A stretch of DNA of 64,000 bases, taken from positions 1 through 64,000 of the IMG/VR virus record IMGVR_UViG_3300023174_005819; one strand, written 5' to 3'. A model generated the notes under the pieces. That model saw nothing but the letters and a program-made list of their open reading frames with translations, was not told the origin of the DNA and ran no database searches. Position numbers and translations under genes: made by a program. Shown here in pieces: positions 8,362-14,231 of this stretch. This DNA comes from a virus. Positions within the stretch are counted from its first letter, which is position 1; each line of letters starts with the position of its first letter.

Positions 8362-8654
8362 TACTTTTTGAAATCACCAAGATCACGATCAAAAGAAAAC
8401 TTTCCAGGTTTTTCTACAAGACCTTCATAAGTTTCCTCTGTGCATCCAGCCATTTCAGTAAATGGAGCTACTACTGCAAAAATTCCAAATGCACCAATAG
8501 TTGCTGCGGTTGAGATTGGGCGAACAAATACTAAATCTCCCGCTGATAGAAAACCATCTGCTACTGGAGTAGACTCGCTTTGAGTTCCAGAATCAGAGAA
8601 GCCTAAAGAGGCAGAAAATAGTGCTATTAATACTAGTGTTTTAATTTTATTCAT
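8361..8654 (-). CDS. Small exported/membrane protein of bacterial type
   Basis: 97 aa. Residues 1-20 form a signal peptide (NKIKTLVLIALFSASLGFS). After GDLVFVRPIS a second hydrophobic stretch TAATIGAFGIFAVVAPF follows, then an acidic/basic tail ending FSFDRDLGDFKK. The pattern DxVFxRPxxxxAT...G.F....PF is familiar from small bacterial envelope proteins of unknown function, so this may be a host-derived gene (inference). Expressed from a strong promoter just upstream; the 29-nt repeats begin exactly at its 3' end. Confidence 0.6.
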   Translation of the reverse strand: MNKIKTLVLIALFSASLGFSDSGTQSESTPVADGFLSAGDLVFVRPISTAATIGAFGIFAVVAPFTEMAGCTEETYEGLVEKPGKFSFDRDLGDFKK

Positions 8655-8662
8655 ATTAATAT

Positions 8663-8691
8663 ATTATATATAAAACATAGATATTTGTCAA
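8663..8691 (-). promoter_or_regulatory. Consensus sigma70 promoter
   Basis: -35 TTGACA (8691-8686), 17-bp spacer, -10 TATAAT (8668-8663): a perfect match in both boxes. The ATG at 8654 starts eight bases after the -10, so the transcript probably has no leader. Confidence 0.75.
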
Positions 8692-8716
8692 TTATATTTT
8701 ATAATATTTATATCAA

Positions 8717-9619
8717 ATGATCAAAATTAATGATTTATTAGAAAGAATTTTATTTCTTAAAAAAGAAAATAATAAATTATATTTTATAAATAAAAATAAC
8801 GATAAAGATTGGTGGTCAAAAACATCTCCTAGACTAGTTAAATATATTTTAGATAATCCATCTGTTATGCCAGATGAGGATGGATTTTATTTGATTTTAA
8901 CATCAGAAAGAATTGGGTCTATTGATTTAAAAGATTGGATTTCAGATGAAACATTTAATATATTAAAAAACAATAATATAAAAATTGGAGTTTCAACTAG
9001 TTTAGAAAAAGACTCTTGTAATATTATATGTATACCAAATTATTTTATATTAATAGATGGCAAAAAATATCATGATTATTTTTTATCAAAAAGTAAGATA
9101 AATCATAATTGGGAATTTAAATCTAATGATCTTATATATATGGGGACATTAAATTGTAACTTTAGAATAAATGCAATTAATCTTCTAAAAGAAAATGGAT
9201 TTAAAAAATTATTTACAAGACAAAACACAAATATTAATAATATATCTTATGATGAACATATTAATTATAAATTTATTCTAGATTTACCAACAGAGCATCA
9301 ATATAATTATGACTATTCTTGGGCTATTTGGAAAAAATTTTATTTTAAATCAGTAGTTTTTCATTTATCTTTACCGCAAAAACATCATACATTTTTTTAT
9401 GATCATTTTAAAGATGGTGAGCATTGGATTATTTGTAAAAATGTAAATGATATTATAGAAAAATATAATTATTATCTTAATAATCAATTAGAGGCTAAAA
9501 GAATAGCTGAAAATGGTTATAATAAAATCATATCAATTGTTAATAATTATGATAATGAATATAAAAAATACTTGCAAAAATGCAGAAATAATTTACATCA
9601 CCTTAAATACTTTATTTAA
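8717..9619 (+). CDS. GT90-like (CAP10/LPS-modifying) glycosyltransferase
   Basis: 300 aa. The C-terminal half follows the CAP10 pattern: IYMGTLNCNFRINAINLLKE, YKFILDLPTEH, then FKSVVFHLSLPQKHHTFFYD, DGEHWIICKNVNDIIEKY, and a helix with RIAENGYN. In the family this is an xylosyl-, glucosyl- or capsule-type transferase acting on lipid-linked or protein acceptors; the substrate here is unknown. It stands alone on the plus strand among minus-strand genes. No strong -35 is seen, though TATAAT occurs at 8700-8705, 11 nt before the ATG. Confidence 0.65.
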   Translation: MIKINDLLERILFLKKENNKLYFINKNNDKDWWSKTSPRLVKYILDNPSVMPDEDGFYLILTSERIGSIDLKDWISDETFNILKNNNIKIGVSTSLEKDSCNIICIPNYFILIDGKKYHDYFLSKSKINHNWEFKSNDLIYMGTLNCNFRINAINLLKENGFKKLFTRQNTNINNISYDEHINYKFILDLPTEHQYNYDYSWAIWKKFYFKSVVFHLSLPQKHHTFFYDHFKDGEHWIICKNVNDIIEKYNYYLNNQLEAKRIAENGYNKIISIVNNYDNEYKKYLQKCRNNLHHLKYFI

Positions 9620-9623
9620 TTAT

Positions 9624-9652
9624 ATATTTGAGATTTTTTTGTTAGCAAATAA
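9624..9652 (+). repeat. Fourth copy of the 29-nt palindromic repeat
   Basis: ATATTTGA + 9 bases (mostly T) + GTTAGCAAATAA. Same length and layout as the three copies at 8265-8361. It lies between two convergent genes, ending 9619 and 9658, where a bidirectional terminator would be expected. Confidence 0.75.
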
Positions 9653-9657
9653 AGATA

Positions 9658-10290
9658 TTAAATATATTCTAATATAATTTTATTGTGTATTACTTTGATA
9701 ATTTTAAAGTTTTTATTTTTCAATAAAAAATCGTCTACAGCAGTTTTTACATGTGGAAAATCATGACTCCCATAATCGTCTAATATAATGTATCCATTTT
9801 TTATAATTATATTTTTAGACTGCTCCAAATCATATTTTACGCAATCATATTCATGGTTTCCGTCTATATGTATAATTCTGTATGATAAATTATTATTAAG
9901 ATAGTCTATATAATTATTACTTATTAAAGTTTGTGAGTTTGCTTGTATTAATTTATATTTCAAATTTTTAAGATTTTCTCCGTATATATTTTTTAAAATT
10001 TTTTCAGACCAATTAATTAAATTCGCACATGTACCATTACAAATTCTTGAGTCTTCTGGATTTAAGAATAAATCAATTCCAATTATTTGTTCATTATTTT
10101 TTAATAAAAATGATAGTGGTATAAAACTTTTAGATTGATAAACTCCAATCTCTAGGATATTCCCTTTTATATTTTTTTCTTGATGTATTGCGTCTAATTT
10201 AAAAAATTCTTCTATAAAATTAAAATGAAACCATCCTCGAATATGTTTAAAATTTTTCTTATACTTATCTAGTGCATCTTGATTTATCAT
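9658..10290 (-). CDS. SAM-dependent methyltransferase (class I, Methyltransf_24-like)
   Basis: 210 aa. Motif I GNILEIGVYQSKSF (residues about 44-57), motif II IIGIDLFLNPED, and RIIHIDGNHEYDCVKYDLE then GYIILDDYGSHDFPHVKTAV, typical of the O-methyltransferase/cephalosporin-hydroxylase-like group that act on sugars or small molecules. The D-x-D-D metal-binding arrangement (IDGNHEY and LDDYG) fits a metal-dependent O-methyltransferase. TATAAT lies 8 nt before the ATG. Near the GT90-like gene, so a glycan substrate is plausible (inference). Confidence 0.75.
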   Translation of the reverse strand: MINQDALDKYKKNFKHIRGWFHFNFIEEFFKLDAIHQEKNIKGNILEIGVYQSKSFIPLSFLLKNNEQIIGIDLFLNPEDSRICNGTCANLINWSEKILKNIYGENLKNLKYKLIQANSQTLISNNYIDYLNNNLSYRIIHIDGNHEYDCVKYDLEQSKNIIIKNGYIILDDYGSHDFPHVKTAVDDFLLKNKNFKIIKVIHNKIILEYI

Positions 10291-10317
10291 ATCTAATGAT
10301 TATAGATTTAAATAAAA

Positions 10318-10404
10318 CGGAACGAGTAGGATTCGAACCTACGGATAGAGTTAACCATCGGAAGTTTAGTAAACTTCTGCTTTAGACCACTCAGCCATCG
10401 TTCC
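10318..10404 (-). tRNA. tRNA-Ser, anticodon ACU
   Basis: Acceptor stem GGAACGA/TCGTTCC, D-arm typical of class II tRNAs, anticodon arm GAAGT-TTACTAA-ACTTC giving anticodon ACT, a long variable region and T-arm GTAGG-TTCGAAT-CCTAC. Discriminator is G, as expected for serine. CCA is not encoded. The A34 is unusual: bacterial serine tRNAs for AGU/AGC normally have GCU. Four bases separate it from tRNA-Asn. Confidence 0.88.
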
Positions 10405-10408
10405 AATG

Positions 10409-10480
10409 CTCCCAAACTAGGATTTGAACCTAGAACAGCCTCGTTAACAGCGAGGTACTCTACCATTGAGTTATTTGGGA
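10409..10480 (-). tRNA. tRNA-Asn, anticodon GUU
   Basis: Acceptor TCCCAAA/TTTGGGA, D-arm ACTC-AATGGTA-GAGT, anticodon arm CCTCG-CTGTTAA-CGAGG, T-arm CTAGG-TTCAAAT-CCTAG, discriminator G, no encoded CCA. Asn codons AAT/AAC are very frequent in this AT-rich genome, which may explain carriage. Confidence 0.95.
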
Positions 10481-10488
10481 AAAATATA

Positions 10489-10776
10489 TTAATTATTCTC
10501 TGCAACTTCATTTACATGATCTTTTATTAGATTATATATTCTTACTTCTTCTTTATTAGCTTTTCTTTCAACCTTAGAAAGATTATTAAATTTATATTCT
10601 TTTAATTGATGATGTTTAAAATGATATACTCGTTTATTTGAATAAACTTCGTTAGTAAATCTGATATATCTAAATGGTAAAGCTTCGCCTTTGATCTTAT
10701 AAAGAGTACCTAATACTGGTTGCTCTTTTTCTTCTTCAAATACTCCATCAATGAATTCTAGAATTTTTTTTAACAT
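10489..10776 (-). CDS. Conserved hypothetical phage protein
   Basis: 95 aa, charged and soluble. Begins LKKILEFIDGVFEEEKEQPV; the middle has GTLYKIKGEALPFRYIRFTNE, a probable beta-barrel-like stretch, and a basic region SKVERKANKEEVR. No known family recognised. Its start overlaps the end of the upstream membrane-protein gene (10748-10948) by 29 nt, and two tRNAs follow directly, so the tRNAs may be processed from its mRNA. Confidence 0.55.
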   Translation of the reverse strand: MLKKILEFIDGVFEEEKEQPVLGTLYKIKGEALPFRYIRFTNEVYSNKRVYHFKHHQLKEYKFNNLSKVERKANKEEVRIYNLIKDHVNEVAENN

Positions 10777-10948
10777 TTTTCTTTTTCCTTTTGGGTTTAA
10801 CGCGTTTCCAAATTTTTCCTTGATTGTCTAAATCTACGCTCCATAGCATTACTTTATTATAAATTTTAAATCCATAACCCCAAAACATTAGTGTTCTACT
10901 TATGATATCGCCTATAAAATATAAAATATATGATAACAACAGTTTCAT
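10748..10948 (-). CDS. Small membrane-anchored phage protein
   Basis: 66 aa. One hydrophobic N-terminal helix (LLLSYILYFIGDIISRTLMF), then YNKVMLWSVDLDNQGKIWK and a strongly basic tail (PKRKKKNVKKN). The segment GDxxSR...YNKxMLWSxDLDxxGKIWK is a pattern seen in small phage proteins of unknown function. It has a promoter divergent from that of the cytidylyltransferase-like gene. Confidence 0.6.
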   Translation of the reverse strand: MKLLLSYILYFIGDIISRTLMFWGYGFKIYNKVMLWSVDLDNQGKIWKRVKPKRKKKNVKKNSRIH

Positions 10949-10954
10949 ATTAAT

Positions 10955-10983
10955 ATATTATATAAATTTTATAATAAAGTCAA
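10955..10983 (-). promoter_or_regulatory. Promoter of the small membrane protein gene
   Basis: -35 TTGACT (10983-10978), 17 bp, -10 TAATAT (10960-10955), six bases to the ATG at 10948. A TATAAT at 10984-10989 on the plus strand, five bases before the ATG at 10995, gives a divergent -10 for the next gene. Confidence 0.6.
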
Positions 10984-10994
10984 TATAATATATT

Positions 10995-11474
10995 ATGAAA
11001 ATAGGTTTTAATTGTAGTAGTTTTGACATGCTTCATGCTGGTCATGTAACAATGTTAAGAATGGAAAAAGATTTATGTGATTATTTAAAAGTTGCTTTAC
11101 AAGTAGACCCAACAATTGATAGGCCAGGAATTAAGAATAAACCAATTCAAAGTATATATGAAAGATATGTTCAATTGCAAGCTTGTAAATATGTAGATGA
11201 AATATTGGTTTATAGTACAGAATTTGATCTCCTTCAATTAATAATGACTCAAAAAATAGATATAAGATTTTTGAGTGAAGAATATTTAAATAGAGATTTT
11301 ACTGGAAAAGATTATTGTATTAAAAATGGAATTGAACTTCACTATCATAAACGTGGTCATATTTATTCTTCTAGTGAATTAAGAAAAAGAACAGCAGATT
11401 TAGAGAAAATTAAAAACGATCAAAATCTGATAGAAATTCCACAACATTCTCCAGTTTTGATTAAGCCAGAATAG
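10995..11474 (+). CDS. Cytidylyltransferase-like nucleotidyltransferase
   Basis: 159 aa. MKIGFNCSSFDMLHAGHVTML carries the HxGH signature of the nucleotidyltransferase superfamily, IYERYVQLQACKYVDEILVY matches the ERxxxLxxxxxVDEVI pattern of TagD/RfaE-type cytidylyltransferases, and SSSELRKR at residues 127-134 resembles the (S/T)TS motif. Such enzymes make CDP-glycerol, ADP-heptose or similar donors, so it may supply the glycosyltransferases (inference). The stop codon and last ten bases lie inside the tRNA-Thr gene. Confidence 0.82.
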   Translation: MKIGFNCSSFDMLHAGHVTMLRMEKDLCDYLKVALQVDPTIDRPGIKNKPIQSIYERYVQLQACKYVDEILVYSTEFDLLQLIMTQKIDIRFLSEEYLNRDFTGKDYCIKNGIELHYHKRGHIYSSSELRKRTADLEKIKNDQNLIEIPQHSPVLIKPE

Positions 11475-11536
11475 CACAGCGGTAGTGCAACGGTTTTGTA
11501 AACCGTAGGTCATCGGTTCGAATCCGATTTCTGGCT
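11465..11536 (+). tRNA. tRNA-Thr, anticodon UGU
   Basis: Acceptor GCCAGAA/TTCTGGC, D-arm GCAC-AGCGGTA-GTGC, anticodon arm ACGGT-TTTGTAA-ACCGT, T-arm ATCGG-TTCGAAT-CCGAT, discriminator U, no encoded CCA. Its first 10 bases are also the end of the preceding coding sequence, including the TAG stop. Confidence 0.95.
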
Positions 11537-11537
11537 C

Positions 11538-11753
11538 TTATCTTCGTTTATTAGGAACAAAATATACTATTGCTTCATCACCATATACTTGAAAAGATTT
11601 TAATTTATAGTTTTTATTTTCAAGCATATTTTTTAATTCGTTAATATATTCACTTTTCATATAAACTATAATTTTATTATTATCTTTTGAATCAATTCCA
11701 TATTCTTCTGCAAATTCAGAACAAATAGCTAGAGCTTCACTTTGATTACTCAC
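11538..11753 (-). CDS. Small hypothetical protein
   Basis: 71 aa from a GTG start, five bases after a TAAAAT box. Alternating strands and helices (NNKIIVYMKSEYINELKNML, SFQVYGDEAIVYFVPNKRR) suggest a small ferredoxin-like alpha/beta fold. No family recognised. Downstream of the adenylosuccinate synthetase gene on the same strand. Confidence 0.5.
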   Translation of the reverse strand: MSNQSEALAICSEFAEEYGIDSKDNNKIIVYMKSEYINELKNMLENKNYKLKSFQVYGDEAIVYFVPNKRR

Positions 11754-11769
11754 ATAATATTTTACACTA

Positions 11770-12765
11770 TTAAATTGAAGATCTGTTTCCAGAGAATACT
11801 ATTTCGCAATATTCTTGTAATTGGGTTACTATATATTCTTTCATTGAATCAAAATTAATAAAGTCAATATGACTTGGTCCTTTTTCGTCATCTGTTATAA
11901 TTTTATATTTATTAATATCTTCTAAGATATCGCATTTATTTATGATTAATTTATTTGTGCCAGAAATTTTAACTGCTTGTTTTAAGTGATTTAATCTTAA
12001 CCAATTAACTATTCTTTTGCGACCAGTAGTTGATCCAAATTCTTTACCAAGTTCTATGATTTTATTGAGATATTGATCATTCCATAACGATTCTGAAAAG
12101 AGAGGATCAACCCCACTTTTAGTATCATAAATTTTAGCAACACCAATAATATCTCTTATTTTTTTAGGAGAAAATCCTAGCGAACAAGCTGAATAAGGTA
12201 GCGTTTCACTACTAGTAACATAAGGATAGTTTCCATAATTTAAGTCTAGCCAAAAACTTTGAGCCCCTTCACAAAGAATATTGCCATATAGTTCGCCATC
12301 CCAAATATATTTTTTATCTAGATAATTTCCAGCAAGCCTTCCAATTCGTAAAGCTTTATCGGCGTATGCAGGAGCAATTCCTTGACCAGTTGTTCCGAGT
12401 TTAGGTTTTAAAAATTTAAGATCATATTGGATATGTCTTTCAGTAATTATATGAGCTTTTGGACTAACTTTGATTAATGATGTATCAAATCCTTCTTTTT
12501 TAAGATAATCTATTTCGTCAAAAAATTTGTCAATATTGATAACACAATTTGGACCAATGATGCTAAGTTTATTTTGGAAAACTCCACAAGGAATAATATG
12601 AGTTTTATATTTTTTATCATTGAGATAAACTGTATGACCTGCATTGGGGCCACCATTCCAACGACAAACAGCATCATAATTTTTACTAATAGCATTACTT
12701 ATTTTACCCTTTCCTTCATCACCCCAAGCTAAACCAAATATAATATCTACATAATTGACCATCAT
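11770..12765 (-). CDS. Short adenylosuccinate synthetase family enzyme (PurA/PurZ-like)
   Basis: 331 aa; a second ATG follows directly. P-loop AWGDEGKGK at residues 13-21 retains the catalytic Asp (D16); GGPNAGHT (38-45) retains the catalytic His (H44); then GTTGQGIAPAYADKALRIG, EGAQSFWLDLNYGNYPYVTSS and TTGRKRIVNWL (IMP and aspartate loops). PurA joins IMP and aspartate using GTP; phage PurZ does the same with dGMP for 2-aminoadenine DNA. Bacterial PurA is about 430 aa, so this belongs to the short archaeal/phage size class. Retention of the Asp, which I recall being replaced in classical PurZ such as that of S-2L, argues for PurA-like or intermediate activity. Substrate cannot be decided by eye. 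Confidence 0.85.
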   Translation of the reverse strand: MMVNYVDIIFGLAWGDEGKGKISNAISKNYDAVCRWNGGPNAGHTVYLNDKKYKTHIIPCGVFQNKLSIIGPNCVINIDKFFDEIDYLKKEGFDTSLIKVSPKAHIITERHIQYDLKFLKPKLGTTGQGIAPAYADKALRIGRLAGNYLDKKYIWDGELYGNILCEGAQSFWLDLNYGNYPYVTSSETLPYSACSLGFSPKKIRDIIGVAKIYDTKSGVDPLFSESLWNDQYLNKIIELGKEFGSTTGRKRIVNWLRLNHLKQAVKISGTNKLIINKCDILEDINKYKIITDDEKGPSHIDFINFDSMKEYIVTQLQEYCEIVFSGNRSSI

Positions 12766-12800
12766 TATGATGATACTAATATATTAAACTAATGTAAAGA

Positions 12801-13133
12801 TTATTTTTTATTTATTAAGTGTTGCTGTATTATGTCAAAATTACGATCTAGTTTCTTTTCGATTCTATCAAAATAATCATCAAAAGATTCTTTTGTAACA
12901 TAGGTAGTTGAAATTTTTAAAGCTAAATCTGAAATTTCTTGTTGGTGTTTTCTGCCTTCTGCTTCCATTTCTTTTCTTAAAGTTATAAAATCACTAAAAG
13001 TTTTATCGTTAATCTCTTTCATGAGACTTTCTTGTTTGTCAAAAAGTGAAAATACTCTAGTAAATAACCATCCACCTAAAAAGGATAATGCTCCTAAAAT
13101 AAGATTAAATAGCAATGTAATATCTAAATTCAC
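12801..13133 (-). CDS. Membrane-anchored coiled-coil protein
   Basis: 110 aa from a GTG start. Residues 5-27 form a transmembrane helix (TLLFNLILGALSFLGGWLF) followed by a long heptad-rich helix with KQESLMKEINDK, RKEMEAEGRKHQQEISDLAL and RIEKKLDRNFDIIQQHL. The topology resembles inner-membrane spanins or holin-associated XhlA-like proteins, but there is no lysis gene beside it, so function is left open. It lies between the purA-like gene and nrdB on the same strand. Confidence 0.5.
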   Translation of the reverse strand: MNLDITLLFNLILGALSFLGGWLFTRVFSLFDKQESLMKEINDKTFSDFITLRKEMEAEGRKHQQEISDLALKISTTYVTKESFDDYFDRIEKKLDRNFDIIQQHLINKK

Positions 13134-13163
13134 ATAGATAATTACACATTAATTGAATAGATA

Positions 13164-14228
13164 TTATAGCTTTAAATCACCAAAATCATCATCAGAGATA
13201 TCGGTTTTCCTTGCCCCAACCTTATAACTAGAAATCTCTGTTTCTTGAGGTGCAACTTGAACTTTACTACTGTCAAGATAACTATCATGCCATCCAGATA
13301 TAGGATTATCTTTTTGATTAAATATCTTCTTATAGCCAAGGCTTCTTAGCCTAGAGTCACACAACCATTTAGAATAACCATCTAACACTTCAGCATTTAA
13401 TCCAAGTAAACTGCCATTGCTAAATAGATATTTAGACCATTCGCTTTCATTTTTAGCTGCTTGTTCGTAAAAAGCGTAAATTTTGTCTTCACTTTTCTTA
13501 ACTATAGAAGTAAAACCTTCTTTATCTTCTTCTCTTAAGATTTTAATTAAGTTTTGACTGACTGCAAAATGTAAAGCTTCATCTCTTTGAATAAATTTAA
13601 TAATCTTAGAGTTACCTTCCATTTTACCACGATATCCGAAATAGAAAGAACAAGCGAAAGAAACATAAAACACAAGTCCTTCCATTACATTAATAGAAAG
13701 AATAGCATCAAAAATCTTTTGTTTAGGATCTTTCTTTTCGTCATCTCCAAGAATCTTATCAAAATTATTTCTAATTAATTCAGCACGACTTGTAATTTCT
13801 TTATCTTCCATAATGCTATCAAAGAATTTAGTAGCATCTGGATATACATTATTCAAAAGATAAGAATAAGAATAACTATGGATACCTTCAAATTGCGCCC
13901 AAGTATTCATGCAAATTTCAAGTTCTGGATTACTGACATAATCTTTCAAGGAATGAATACTACGAGAAAGCATACTGTCTCCAAGAGTTTGGAATCTTAA
14001 ATTGCTATCAAATACAAATCTTTCTGTGTCAGTTAAATTTTTATAGTCACTTCTATCTTTTCCTAGTGCTATTTCATGAGGCCACCAGAAATTTTCATTT
14101 TGCTTTTTAAATAATTCAAAGAATATTGGATACTTAAAACGATCATATCTTTGAAGATTAAGGTCTTCTCCAAGAAACAATGGTTGTTTAGTGGTGTCTA
14201 TGTTTTTAAAATTTAAAACAGTCTTCAT
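13164..14228 (-). CDS. nrdB: Ribonucleotide reductase class Ia beta subunit
   Basis: 354 aa. Di-iron ligands match class Ia: D84 (RFQTLGDS), E114 and H117 (AQFEGIHSYSY), E183 (NVMEG), E217 and H220 (QRDEALHF); the radical Tyr is Y121. The C-terminus (SDDDFGDLKL) is the acidic, hydrophobic-ended tail that docks to the alpha subunit. With nrdA it reduces NDPs to dNDPs for phage DNA synthesis. It begins 3 nt after the nrdA stop, so the two are one operon. Confidence 0.96.
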   Translation of the reverse strand: MKTVLNFKNIDTTKQPLFLGEDLNLQRYDRFKYPIFFELFKKQNENFWWPHEIALGKDRSDYKNLTDTERFVFDSNLRFQTLGDSMLSRSIHSLKDYVSNPELEICMNTWAQFEGIHSYSYSYLLNNVYPDATKFFDSIMEDKEITSRAELIRNNFDKILGDDEKKDPKQKIFDAILSINVMEGLVFYVSFACSFYFGYRGKMEGNSKIIKFIQRDEALHFAVSQNLIKILREEDKEGFTSIVKKSEDKIYAFYEQAAKNESEWSKYLFSNGSLLGLNAEVLDGYSKWLCDSRLRSLGYKKIFNQKDNPISGWHDSYLDSSKVQVAPQETEISSYKVGARKTDISDDDFGDLKL

Positions 14229-14231
14229 GGA

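Noticed and set aside
10308-10511. 67-aa minus-strand ORF
   Set aside because: It lies across the two tRNA genes and is an artefact of their sequence.
11770-12765. Definite call as PurZ (2-aminoadenine DNA)
   Set aside because: The catalytic Asp is retained and MazZ/DatZ are not seen, so only the PurA/PurZ family is claimed.
12801-13133. Inner-membrane spanin
   Set aside because: Topology fits but no outer spanin, endolysin or holin gene is nearby, so the function is not assigned.
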